From Sphingosinicella sp. LHD-64 (GTDB lineage: Bacteria > Pseudomonadota > Alphaproteobacteria > Sphingomonadales > Sphingomonadaceae): DNA of 64,000 nt. A program made the position numbers and the translations under genes. The notes under the pieces were generated by a model. The model was not told where the DNA came from. It searched no databases and worked only from the letters and a program-made list of their open reading frames with translations. The stretch covers positions 310,001-374,000 of the forward strand of contig NZ_JAVIFV010000004.1 of NCBI RefSeq assembly GCF_031157375.1, in the 5' to 3' direction. This document shows positions 25,201 through 34,303 of the stretch, piece after piece (position 1 is the stretch's first letter; each line of letters begins with the position of its first letter).

Positions 25201-28200
25201 ATAGCGTGCGATACTTGAACGCCAATCCGGCGCCGGGCAGCGCGCCGGGCGACGGCGCGCTGGTGCTGGACGGCGAGCTCACCGCTTATGCGCTGGGCCG
25301 CGGCGGCACGCTCGCAATCGACACGGTCGACGACGTGATGATCAGCGACGAGCCGGTGCTGCCGGGCGGTCTGCTCGAAGCGGGCACCGCCGCTCCCAAA
25401 GACCTCTACCTGGCACAGGACCTCTTGTTCCTGACAGGCGAAACGCTGCCGTTCGACGCCGATTATATGGCGGACCTGCTGGATGCGGGCGGCGTGCTTG
25501 TCGCCGATGCCTCGGCCCTGGCATCGAACGCCAACCCGGTTCCCGTGCAGGCGGGCTGGATCGTGCCCGAAGGGATGACCGTGCGGTCCTCGACGTCGTC
25601 GCCGGTCGGTCCGGGCCGGACGTTCCAGGCGGGCATGACGGTGCCGGCCGGCACGACGCTGCGTTCCTTCGGGGCCACCACCAGCAACGGCACCTTGCCA
25701 GCCGGATTCACGCCGCCGGCGGACGCCTTTCCGAACGGCATTCAGCTCAACTCGTCTGTGTCGATCCGGCGTCCGGCAGGGTCAGTGCTCGCGAGCGACT
25801 TCGCCGTCCCGCAAGGATCGATCCTTCCCGCCGGCACGACCCTCGACCGCGTTGTCGAGATCAGGGTGCCGCGACACTTCGCGCCGGACTTCTTCACGCA
25901 GGGCGGCTTCTCGACCTTCGCCGTCAGCGGCGCCCGCAGCCTCACCATAGCCTCCGGAACCGTGCTCGCGCCATCCGTGGACACGATCCGCCTCGACGGG
26001 GTCGGCCGAGATATCGCGACCGGAACCCGGCTGGCCGAAGCGGGCCGGCTCGAGGTCCTTCCCGAGGACCTGCGCCAGCCGATGGCGTTCCATTTCTCGA
26101 CGGCCCCGATCGACCTGGTCAACGGGGGTTTCGCGATCTCACGCATCATCGCCGAAAGATTTACCGGGACCGACTCGGTCAGCGCGGCGCGCAACCCCGG
26201 CGCGCTGACGATGGAGACGGGCGCGGAGATCCGTATGGATTCCGGATCGACCGTGCGCCTCGATGCTTACATTGGCGACGTGTTCGTCGACGGAGTGATC
26301 GAAACGCCCGGCGGAACGATCGGCCTGCAGGACACGGGGTGGAGCAACCCTCCGCGGCTGCCGCGCGGCCTGCAGATCGGCGCGAATGCGCGCCTGCTCG
26401 CGCCCGGTTATGTCCGCGTCGTGCCGGATGGTCGCGACGGGCGGCGTGCGGTTGAATCGGCCGGCCGGATCACCCTGGGCGTCTCCAACATCAATCTCAG
26501 TTTCGGGTTCGAACTCGAGAATATTCTCATTGACCCGAATGCCGTGCTCGACGTGTCGGGCGTACGCGCCGAGGCGGATTTCATGGGCGACCGCGGCCTT
26601 GGCGGACGCGATGGCCCCCTCTACTCGGCGGCCATGGTGGATGGGGCCGCCGGATCGATCGAGATCCGGGCGGTGCGCGGCATCCTGGGCGGCGACCTGC
26701 GGCTGGCGCCCGGCGGCGAGACCGGGCGGGGCGGGACATTGCTGATCTCGGGTCAGCAGGGGCTCATCGTCGCCGCGGGCAACGGCGGCGACTTGCCTTC
26801 GGTAGAGCCGGGCGTTCCGATCGATGCCGAGGTGACGAGGCTGATCGCCTTCGCCGACCGGCTGAACACGACCGGCGCCGATGTCCTCAATCTGGAATCC
26901 CCGTACGATGCGATTCTGTTCGACGGCAATGTGTCGCTGAGAACGCGCGCGGCGCTCATCCTGCGCACACCGATGCTCGGCCGGACGAACGGCGATGACA
27001 ATCGGGTCGAACTGGAATCGGCCTATGTGTCCCTGGGTGCGAGCGATTCCGATGCGATATCCGCGCCTGGCTTCGAAACGGACCTCACCGGCGAACTGAT
27101 CGTGCGGGCCGGTCTGATCGACCTCCAGAACCAGCTCGCGCTTGGCTGCGTGACTTGCGCCGACGATGCCGCCGCCGGCGCGTTCGCCTCGACGCAGCTC
27201 ATCTCCGCCGGCGACATCCGGTTCAATTCCTATGCCACGAGATTTGCGTTCCAGGCGCCGGCCGGCCTGTTCTCCGGCGGATCGATCCTGTTCGACGCGG
27301 CGCAGGTCTATGTGACCTCGCGCGAGCAGGGGTTCGGCGCCAACGAGTCGATGATCCCGCCCGACGAAGCCCCCGGCTTCCTCGTCGAGGCAGCCGAGCG
27401 GATCGAGGTCCGCGGCAATGGCGCCGCTGCGCCCGTTCCGATGTCGTTCGGCGAGCGGCTGACGCTCCGCGCGCCGGTGATCGTCCAGGGCGGCGTGCTG
27501 CGCGCGCCGCAGGGGCAGATCCGGCTGGAGGGCAGCGAGTCCGTCACGCTGCTGCCCGGCAGCCTCACCTCGGCTTCGCTCGAAGGACTGGTGGTGCCCT
27601 TCGGCTATGTCGACAGCAACGGCCGCTTTGCGGGATTCATCGATCCGGGGGAGGTGCCGGTCAAGTCGGTGCAACTCGACGGCCCCGACGTGTCGGTGGA
27701 AGACGGCGCGGTGATCGACGTCTCGGGCGGCGGGGACCTCCTCGCGCTTGCCTTCGGCGCCGGCAATGGCGGATCGACCAACATCCTCGCCTTCGATCCC
27801 TCGGTCGAGCGCTTTGCGATCCTGCCCAGCCTTGGCGCCGGCCCGGCACCGGTCAACGATGGCGGCGCGACGAGCAACCCGAACGCGCCGCGGGGCGACG
27901 GCAGCACGCTCGTCGATCCGCGGCTGTCGGTCGGCGACGTGGTGTGGCTCGATGCCGCGCCGGGCCTTGCCGCGGGCTACTACACATTGCTCCCGGCTTT
28001 CTATGCCGCGCTTGATGGCGGCCTGCTGATCGAGCGGGTGAACAGCGGCGATGCGCCGCCGCCGGGCGCGCCGCATCGCGCGATGACCCGTGCCGATGGC
28101 GCCGTGATCGCGAGCGGCTACCGCGCCGTCAACGGCACGCCGATCCGCGAGCAGGGCTGGTCCAGCTTTGCGGTGATGGACCGCGAGGTCCTCGGCAAAT

Positions 28201-31200
28201 ACAGCCTGCTCAACGAGATTTCGTTCAACGATTATGCGCGGGCGCTCGGCGAGACGGTCGGCATTCGCCCGCGCACGCCGTTCGACGCCGGGTCGGTGGT
28301 GCTGGGCGCCACGGGGACGCTCCGGCTGGAGGGCCAGGGCCGGTTCGGCGCCGGCGAGGGCGGGCTGCTCGGCAATCTCGACATCTCCGCGCAGAACATC
28401 GCTGTGATCAGCGGCGGGGCGACCGGGCCCGAGGGTTATGTCGCGCTCGACGCCGGAGACCTCGGCGCGTTCGGTGCGGCGAGCCTGCTGCTCGGCGGCG
28501 TGCGCACCGGCGCCGCGACCGGCACGACGGTCACGGTCAATGCCGATAATGTCATCGTCTCCAACGATTCCGCATCGCCGCTCACGGGGCAGGAGTTGAT
28601 CCTCGCCGCGCGGGACCAGGTGGTGATCGAGGAGGGCGCGGTGATCGTCGCCGAGGGCGGCACCGCCAACGATCCGAACAGCCTGCTGCTGACCGGCGAC
28701 GGCGCGCTGCTGCGCCTGTCGAGCGGCGACCGGGTCGGGATCGTGCGCACCGGCACGACCGGCGCGGCCGGCGACCTGCTGATCGGCGAAGGCGCCAGCC
28801 TTTCGGCGACGGGTTCGCTGACATTCGACAGCGTCCGTTCGCTGGGTCTTGCCGAAAGCGCGGTGGTCCAGGCGGACCAGCTCGACCTCGCCACGGTGCG
28901 GGTCAACCTGGGCGACGTCCCCGAAGGCGAGGAGGGGACCAACCTGTCGCTCGCCATGCTGGAGCGGCTTGGTGCGGCGTCGGATCTGCTGATCCGCGGC
29001 CACGACTCGATCAACCTCTATGGCGACCTTGTTCTCGGCAATCGCGACGGGTCGGGAGCCACGAGCCTGGGAGCGATCACCTTCGACACCGCGCTGCTTC
29101 AGGGCCGCACGGAGGGTGGCGAGACGGCGCGGATCACGGCCGGCTCGTTGACGCTGCGCAACAGCGGCGGCGCGCGCGAGGCCGTGGCCGAAGCGGGCCC
29201 CGGCACGCTGACGCTGGACGTCGATACGCTGGTGCTCGGACCGGGGCAGGTCGACCTTGCCGGCTATGCCGAAGTGAGCGGCGATGTCGGCGTGATCGAG
29301 GCACAGGGCGTTGGCGGGCTTGAACTGGCGGGCGATCTGACGCTGGCGAGCGGCCGCCTGACCGCGGCCAGCGGGGCCGATTACGGCATCCGTTCGGCTG
29401 GCGACCTTGCCTTCACCCATGCGAACGCGCCGACCGGGGCGGTGGAGGCCTTCGGCGGCCGGCTGACGCTTGAGGGACTCGACGTCCTGGTCGACACCCG
29501 GGTGGCGCTGCCCGCGGGCGTGTTCGAAGTGGCGGCATCGGGCGACATCACGCTGGGCGACCTCGCGAGCCTCGACCTTGCGGGCGTCGCGGTCGATTTC
29601 CGCGATGTGGCGCGGTTCGCGCCGGGCGGCACGGTGCGGCTGACGGCGGGTGGCCACCTCGCGATGGCGATCGGCGCGACGATCGACGTGTCGGGATCGG
29701 AACGCGGCGGTGACGCCGGGCGTCTGGTCCTGACAGCGGGTGGGACATCCTCGATTCTCGGCACGCTGCGGGGCGGTGCCGGCGATGGTTATGGGGGCGG
29801 CGGCATCGATCTCGACAGCGGCAGCGTCGACGACTTTGCGGCGCTGAACGCACTGCTCAACAGCGGCGGATTCGATTCGTCGCGCGAAATCCGCTTGCGC
29901 GACCAATCGATCCTGCTCGCGGCGGGGGAACGGATCGAGGCGCATCGCGTGACGCTGCGTTCCGACAGCGGCGAGGTGCGCATCGCCGGCACCATCGCGG
30001 CCGCCGGCACCGAGGCGGCGCCTGCGGGCGGCGAGGTGCGCCTGATCGGCGGCAATGGCGTAACACTGGACGGCACCGCGCGGATCGAGGCGATGGCCGC
30101 CACGGTCGGCGAGGAGGATTTTGCGCCGTCCAGCGGGCTGGTCGAGCTGGTCGCCGAGGCTGGCCGCGTCGATGTCGCCGGCGGCGCCCTGATCGACGTT
30201 TCGGGCGGCCGTGAGAGTGGCGGGCGGATCACCGTCCGTGCCGAGCGCGAAGGTTCGGGGCTGGCGGTCGACCGTCTCGACGGCGAGTTCCGCGGCGCGC
30301 GCGAGAAGGCGCTGGTCGGGATGGCCCGCTATGAAACGTCTGAGATCGATGTGGCGTTCGCCTCGGCCATGATCGGGGAAGCTTCGGCATGGCTGGCAGG
30401 CGCGCCGGTTCGCGCCGGGTGGGAAACCGGCGCCGGCATGCGCGTCGGCAGCGACGCCGATCTCATCGTCTCGAGCGATATCAACCTGGCAGGCAGGGTC
30501 GGCGCCGGCCATCTCGGGTTGGTCGCGGCCGGCGACTTGACCGTCGACGCCACGATCAGCGACGGCTTCGCCAGCGCCGCGCGCAACGCGGCGCTGCTGG
30601 AGAGGTGCTCGGCGAGCTATGCCTTCGAGAGCGGTGGCGACATCACGCTCGCGGAGGACTCGATGGTCCGCACTGGCACCGGCGACATCCGCATCGACAC
30701 CGGCCGCGACCTGACCCTCGCCGACAATCAGGCGGTGATCTACACGGCCGGCCGCCGGACCGCGACCGAGGCAGGCTTCGACCCTGCGTCCACCCGGGGC
30801 CGGCCGCTGGGCGAGTTCCCGACTTTGGGCGGCGACATTTCCATCGCGGCGGGCCGCGACATCCTCGCGCCGCTGACGCGCCAGACCAATTCGGCCTGGC
30901 TGTTCCGCTACGGCCATACCAACTGGACCGGTGATTTCCGGACCTCGACGGTGGCGCAGCAGACGAGCTGGTCGATCGTCTTCCGCAACTTCGAACAGGG
31001 AATCGGTGCGCTGGGCGGGGGCGACGTGCGGATCGACGCGGGCCGCGACGCCCGTCATCTCGCGGTGGCGCTGCCGACCACCGGACACTTGACCACGCCG
31101 GTGGGGCAGGTTCCGACCGAAATGGCACTGCATATCCGCGGCGGCGGCGATCTCGCGCTCACCACGGGCCGCGATCTGCTCGGAGGCATGTTCATGCTTG

Positions 31201-33425
31201 GCCGCGGCCAGGCCGACGTCCGCGCCGGCGGGGACGTGATCCCTTCCGACCAGCTCGCTTTGTTGCGCAACAACATCAACAGCAATCTGAACGGTACGGG
31301 CTGGGTGAACCGGCAGGTGGGCGCGCTGTTCGGCCTGATGGACGCCGTGGTCACGGTGACGGCGGTCGGGGCGGTCGACATCGAGGCGGCCTATGACCCG
31401 ATGCGCCAGGGCCAGGTCTGCGAGAATTTCTCGACCTGTAACGGCACCACGGCGGGCGGCCAGGGCTCGGCCTTTTACGGCTATAGCGACCGCGCGGCGC
31501 TCAACGCCGTGGCGGCATCGGGCGCGGTCACCTACCGCAACAATCCCTGGGCCTCGACCGACCTGAGCCGCGGCCAGGGTGTCTTCCAGGTGATGATGTA
31601 CACGGCGACGGGCGGCGATCCGCGGCCGCGCCAGAACGCGATCTTCGGCGAACTGCCCGGCACGCTCCGGTTCGCCTCGCTCCAATCGAGCGTCTATCTG
31701 GAGCCGCGCTTCGCCGCGATCTCGCAGCTCGCGCCGGCGCCGAACGGCACGATCGAGTTCCTCGCCCGGCACGATGTCCGCATCCCGGGCGGGACGACCG
31801 GGATCGCCATGCAGGATATCGCGCCGGAATATCGCCGCACGGCGCTGCGCACCTTCTCGGTCGACGCGGTGGGCTGGTTTTCCAACACCAGCCCGCTTGT
31901 CGGCGCGCCGTCCGCCGTGAACAATTTCCAGCGCGGTTTTGAACTGTTGCACGGCGACGATCCCGATCCGGCGCGCATTTATGCGCTGGAAGGTTCGATC
32001 TGCAGCGCACCGGCGGCGCAGCTGCTCTGCCAGTCGTCATTGCAGCTCACCCTGCCCAAGCCGCTGCAGATGGCGGCCGGGCAGGACATCCGCGTCCTTG
32101 CGAACATCCAGCACAACCGGCCTGACGCCATCTCGGTCATCGCCGCCGGGCGCGACCTGGTGGGCCCCATCATCAACGTCACCGGCCAAGGGGCTCTCTT
32201 CCTCGAAGCGGGCCGCGACGTCCTCAAGGCCAGCGGGTTCACCGTCGATGCGATCGCCAGCGGCGCCCCCAATTCGGCACAGCGCAACCTCGCGCTGCCG
32301 CTGGCGCGGGGTGCGGACATTACCGTGCTGGCTGGCGCCGCGAGCGGCACCGATTGGGAGGGCTTTGCGGACCTCTATCTCGATCCGGCCAATCGGGCCG
32401 ATCCGGACTTCCCGCTGTCGCATCCGTCCAACGAGGGCAAGGTCGTCCAGACCTATGAGGCCGAGCTAGCCGACTATCTGGCGGGCCTGGGCTTCGGGGA
32501 GGTTGACGACGACGCGCTGATCGAGACGTTCAATGGCCTTCCGGATCACAGCCGTCAGGCTTTCCTCCAGGGCGTGTTCTTCGATGAGCTGCGCGCGACC
32601 GGCCTCGACTATAACGATCCCGAGAGTCCGCGCTTCCAGCAGTCGACCCGCGGCTATGACGCGGTCGCGCGGCTGTTCACCGCCGATCCCGAGACGATCG
32701 AGCGCGGCGGCAACATCATCCTCAACAACCAGCCGATCGAGACGCGGGACGGCGGCGACATCAACATCCTCGTTCCTTATGGCACCCTTTCGATCGGGAC
32801 GCTCTTCACGCCAAGCTTCTTCGATCCGAACACGAGCGGCATCGTCACCAGGCGCGGCGGCGACATCCGCATCATGACCGACCGCAATATCGACTTGTTC
32901 ACCTCGCGCGTCTTCACGCTTCAGGGCGGGGACATCCTGATGTGGACCTCGAACGGCGACATCACCGCGGGCGCGGGTGCCAAGACCGCGGTCCGCCAGG
33001 CGCCGCTCACCTATGCGCTCAGCAACGACGGGTTCACGACGGTGGACGTGTTCGGGCTGCAGACCGGCTCGGGCATCGGCGTGCTCGACGCGCTCGACGG
33101 CCGCGACGAGGATCGCGAACCGAGCCGGCTCGACCTGATCGCGCTGCGCGGCGAGGTGAACGCGGGCGATGCCGGCATCCGCGTTGTCGGCGACGCCAAT
33201 ATCGCGGCGCTCCGCATCGTCGGGGTGGACAATATCCAGATATCGGGTGAGGCGATCGGCCTGCCCGAGATCGTCGAGATCAATACCGGCGCGCTGACCG
33301 CCGCCTCGTCTGCGACAAGCGCGGTGGTCGCCGAGGCGACCCGGCTGGCCGAACGGTCGCGGCCGGCGGTGCAGACCGAATTGCCGACGATCCTCAACGT
33401 GCGCTTCCTCGGCTTCGGCCAATGA
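22257..33425 (+). CDS. giant filamentous haemagglutinin-like TpsA exoprotein, 3722 aa
   Basis: Secreted adhesin substrate of the TpsB transporter. The start at 22257 has GGAG 8 nt upstream and opens on a signal peptide (1-29, VAGVAYA). Residues about 39-95 are Ala-rich and helical. A TPS (haemagglutination-activity) domain covers about 97-270, with ALNRV at 187-191, INRNGVIFGG at 214-223 and NVHSLIAAS at 228-236. The long middle is built of beta-helix-like short strands with many GG turns and LIDVSGG-type repeats. The C terminus (about 3480-3700) matches the DUF3739 haemagglutinin region: GGDINILVPYG and RVFTLQGGDILMWTSNGDI. The frame is unbroken over 11.2 kb. No RGD or toxin tip was recognised, so adhesion or biofilm use is inferred. 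Confidence 0.93.
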   Translation: MTVKTRSFRNTLLIGASIGSMMVAGVAYAQNRPFARTAADPAAAAARAAQNAATRNAAAEAAAARTRAALTRAAQVRSQMDAAQQAARAAAAAAQSNIPNGLGEGGLHVANGVIIDPGAFNADDPRLGEANLWLGANGPTQQQTADGRTEVNIEQTQSKAILTWDSFNVGRETDLVFDQQGNAEWVALNRVNSVTADPSRILGNIRADGQVYIINRNGVIFGGTSQVNVHSLIAASMDIGVAGVRHDTPITPNIIRSRNQRFVNGILSGANNFAAGIAFGEDNGTILSTAPDTGVTVEVGARLTAGNYGQIALFGRHVTNGGTIETPDGQALLAAGSAIFLNRNYAAGLDQLIDPDLRGFTVGVGGGGGAANDGIISADRGNITLTGASVFQNGLLEATTGATANGSILLQAAHGGVGLQRQARPNPDGGFGDLVLGEGSVMQILPDDGDEPVVGTGSFRSSRIDMIGNRIVFDEDARLYAPGAQLTLHTERKSGDRDGTRDPNDSRIYLGEGAEIDIAGLHVTAAAQNSIRAELRANELRDNPLLRDGPLRGRTIWFDPRRGTSIADLAGYYDLIERDVSEMMTEGGTLTMTGFEIIAREGSTIDLSGGSVFHEAGYVRSTRLIGADGRLVPVELADPSQVYIGIEGDFIVNHSRWGTTENFVNAFARPDGRHEQAYSEGRNAGSLLLPSQVVIQAGISGLPRMAKDAFRIFEGEVRADVTVGEYQQGAPGGATIADVERVWRERPTGGTLEMGGSIEGFNGRDGVNIGGSVSIAEVGGLLPEDFDADGTLDVARGFQHILPTQWFDGGTFTNVTIYSGFASAILAGESAPLVPPGGVLTVGADVTMDLGAYGSLNFMGRQANIDGTLQAAGGSIRLEAAHAPTLDTFTPVYDFAEIPEADRPGIRLGANGLIDVSGRWSNDFRDGTSDVAPVLDGGSVELIGYAIRLAAGSRISADGGGHLSADGTTLTPGNGGSILIDNSVRYLNANPAPGSAPGDGALVLDGELTAYALGRGGTLAIDTVDDVMISDEPVLPGGLLEAGTAAPKDLYLAQDLLFLTGETLPFDADYMADLLDAGGVLVADASALASNANPVPVQAGWIVPEGMTVRSSTSSPVGPGRTFQAGMTVPAGTTLRSFGATTSNGTLPAGFTPPADAFPNGIQLNSSVSIRRPAGSVLASDFAVPQGSILPAGTTLDRVVEIRVPRHFAPDFFTQGGFSTFAVSGARSLTIASGTVLAPSVDTIRLDGVGRDIATGTRLAEAGRLEVLPEDLRQPMAFHFSTAPIDLVNGGFAISRIIAERFTGTDSVSAARNPGALTMETGAEIRMDSGSTVRLDAYIGDVFVDGVIETPGGTIGLQDTGWSNPPRLPRGLQIGANARLLAPGYVRVVPDGRDGRRAVESAGRITLGVSNINLSFGFELENILIDPNAVLDVSGVRAEADFMGDRGLGGRDGPLYSAAMVDGAAGSIEIRAVRGILGGDLRLAPGGETGRGGTLLISGQQGLIVAAGNGGDLPSVEPGVPIDAEVTRLIAFADRLNTTGADVLNLESPYDAILFDGNVSLRTRAALILRTPMLGRTNGDDNRVELESAYVSLGASDSDAISAPGFETDLTGELIVRAGLIDLQNQLALGCVTCADDAAAGAFASTQLISAGDIRFNSYATRFAFQAPAGLFSGGSILFDAAQVYVTSREQGFGANESMIPPDEAPGFLVEAAERIEVRGNGAAAPVPMSFGERLTLRAPVIVQGGVLRAPQGQIRLEGSESVTLLPGSLTSASLEGLVVPFGYVDSNGRFAGFIDPGEVPVKSVQLDGPDVSVEDGAVIDVSGGGDLLALAFGAGNGGSTNILAFDPSVERFAILPSLGAGPAPVNDGGATSNPNAPRGDGSTLVDPRLSVGDVVWLDAAPGLAAGYYTLLPAFYAALDGGLLIERVNSGDAPPPGAPHRAMTRADGAVIASGYRAVNGTPIREQGWSSFAVMDREVLGKYSLLNEISFNDYARALGETVGIRPRTPFDAGSVVLGATGTLRLEGQGRFGAGEGGLLGNLDISAQNIAVISGGATGPEGYVALDAGDLGAFGAASLLLGGVRTGAATGTTVTVNADNVIVSNDSASPLTGQELILAARDQVVIEEGAVIVAEGGTANDPNSLLLTGDGALLRLSSGDRVGIVRTGTTGAAGDLLIGEGASLSATGSLTFDSVRSLGLAESAVVQADQLDLATVRVNLGDVPEGEEGTNLSLAMLERLGAASDLLIRGHDSINLYGDLVLGNRDGSGATSLGAITFDTALLQGRTEGGETARITAGSLTLRNSGGAREAVAEAGPGTLTLDVDTLVLGPGQVDLAGYAEVSGDVGVIEAQGVGGLELAGDLTLASGRLTAASGADYGIRSAGDLAFTHANAPTGAVEAFGGRLTLEGLDVLVDTRVALPAGVFEVAASGDITLGDLASLDLAGVAVDFRDVARFAPGGTVRLTAGGHLAMAIGATIDVSGSERGGDAGRLVLTAGGTSSILGTLRGGAGDGYGGGGIDLDSGSVDDFAALNALLNSGGFDSSREIRLRDQSILLAAGERIEAHRVTLRSDSGEVRIAGTIAAAGTEAAPAGGEVRLIGGNGVTLDGTARIEAMAATVGEEDFAPSSGLVELVAEAGRVDVAGGALIDVSGGRESGGRITVRAEREGSGLAVDRLDGEFRGAREKALVGMARYETSEIDVAFASAMIGEASAWLAGAPVRAGWETGAGMRVGSDADLIVSSDINLAGRVGAGHLGLVAAGDLTVDATISDGFASAARNAALLERCSASYAFESGGDITLAEDSMVRTGTGDIRIDTGRDLTLADNQAVIYTAGRRTATEAGFDPASTRGRPLGEFPTLGGDISIAAGRDILAPLTRQTNSAWLFRYGHTNWTGDFRTSTVAQQTSWSIVFRNFEQGIGALGGGDVRIDAGRDARHLAVALPTTGHLTTPVGQVPTEMALHIRGGGDLALTTGRDLLGGMFMLGRGQADVRAGGDVIPSDQLALLRNNINSNLNGTGWVNRQVGALFGLMDAVVTVTAVGAVDIEAAYDPMRQGQVCENFSTCNGTTAGGQGSAFYGYSDRAALNAVAASGAVTYRNNPWASTDLSRGQGVFQVMMYTATGGDPRPRQNAIFGELPGTLRFASLQSSVYLEPRFAAISQLAPAPNGTIEFLARHDVRIPGGTTGIAMQDIAPEYRRTALRTFSVDAVGWFSNTSPLVGAPSAVNNFQRGFELLHGDDPDPARIYALEGSICSAPAAQLLCQSSLQLTLPKPLQMAAGQDIRVLANIQHNRPDAISVIAAGRDLVGPIINVTGQGALFLEAGRDVLKASGFTVDAIASGAPNSAQRNLALPLARGADITVLAGAASGTDWEGFADLYLDPANRADPDFPLSHPSNEGKVVQTYEAELADYLAGLGFGEVDDDALIETFNGLPDHSRQAFLQGVFFDELRATGLDYNDPESPRFQQSTRGYDAVARLFTADPETIERGGNIILNNQPIETRDGGDINILVPYGTLSIGTLFTPSFFDPNTSGIVTRRGGDIRIMTDRNIDLFTSRVFTLQGGDILMWTSNGDITAGAGAKTAVRQAPLTYALSNDGFTTVDVFGLQTGSGIGVLDALDGRDEDREPSRLDLIALRGEVNAGDAGIRVVGDANIAALRIVGVDNIQISGEAIGLPEIVEINTGALTAASSATSAVVAEATRLAERSRPAVQTELPTILNVRFLGFGQ

Positions 33426-33539
33426 TCGACGGGACGACGGTTCGCCGCTGAATCAGGGTGATGCAGCGCCTGCCGAGCGAGCGCGGGAATCGGTGCGCAA
33501 GACAGAGGAGACGTAATCAATGGTTGGTAATTTTTTGTC

Positions 33540-34073
33540 GTGGTCGCCCTGGCGTCGATCGCATCTCCGATCGGCGCCCAGGCTACGGGTGGCGCGGCCA
33601 GCCGGACCGCTGCCGATGAGGGTGCACCCGTCGCGTCGCTGCTCGGCGGACCAGTCGTCGCGGGCGTCTGCCCGCTCTCGCGCGAGGCGGTCTATACCAA
33701 TGCCGCCATCGGCCGCGCCGCCAGCGCCCGACTTCAGGAGCTGACCCGCACGGCCCAGGGCGAAATCGACAGCCAGCGCGCACCTCTGGAAGGCGAGGCC
33801 CACACCCTGGAGAGCCAGCGTGGCACGCTCCGGGCCGACCAGATTCGTCAGCGGCAGGAGGCCCTGTCGCAAGGATTGCAGGCGCTCCAGCGGCGGGCGG
33901 CGCATTCGAGCCGGGAGATCGAGGCGACCCGCGAGAGAGTGCTGCAACGGATCGCCGATGAAGCGCAGCCGGTCGTTGCGAACGTCTATCAACAGAAAGG
34001 ATGCGGACTGCTGCTCGATCGCTCCGCAGCGTTGGACGGCAACTTCGCGAACGACGAAGGCAGCGAGCGATAG
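33540..34073 (+). CDS. OmpH/Skp-like periplasmic chaperone, apparently frameshifted
   Basis: The frame from GTG 33540 encodes 177 residues: the end of a signal peptide, then a long helical region (about 60-140, QELTRTAQGEIDSQRAPLEG with regular heptads) and GCGLLLDRSAAL, typical of the OmpH/Skp family that protects unfolded outer-membrane proteins. A much better start is ATG 33520, which has AGAGGAG upstream, but it is out of frame: one extra T in the T6 run at 33531-33536 would fuse it to a full signal peptide (MVGNFFVVVALASIASPIGA). The C terminus also ends early in NDEGSER. It may be a recent pseudogene, a slippage-dependent gene or a sequencing error. It follows the adhesin in the same direction. 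Confidence 0.7.
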   Translation: MVALASIASPIGAQATGGAASRTAADEGAPVASLLGGPVVAGVCPLSREAVYTNAAIGRAASARLQELTRTAQGEIDSQRAPLEGEAHTLESQRGTLRADQIRQRQEALSQGLQALQRRAAHSSREIEATRERVLQRIADEAQPVVANVYQQKGCGLLLDRSAALDGNFANDEGSER

Positions 34074-34303
34074 CGAGGCGAGCGTCCGCTTTCAGGTGCC
34101 GCGAATTACTGGCGGTATGACCAGATGGGCGCTCAGGGGACGCCGCCAAACGACATGCTTCCCAAATAGCCGGCTGATCTGCCAGGATTCATGCTAGGAT
34201 CTTTTCTTGCCCCAAAACTAGGATCAGCTAAACTTCAAAAATCCGCGGATTCTGCGGATATTGGAGATGCTAGAGCCTCGGCAAAAGGGCGGGGGAAAGG
34301 TTC
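34074..34303. other. gene-free end of the island
   Basis: No intact gene. In the OmpH frame, beyond its stop, a short open stretch ends at a TAG (34167-34169) and reads like a genuine protein C terminus (YWRYDQMGAQGTPPNDMLPK), although I recognise no family. It may be the tail of a gene cut by integration or deletion. The last 90 bp before the att copy are AT-richer and featureless. Confidence 0.35.

Noticed and set aside
26139-31952. A 1937-codon open frame on the minus strand inside the adhesin gene
   Set aside because: It is antisense to an in-frame gene with clear TPS and DUF3739 features; its sequence is Arg/Asp/Gln-rich and repetitive, with no domain. High GC content gives such antisense frames.
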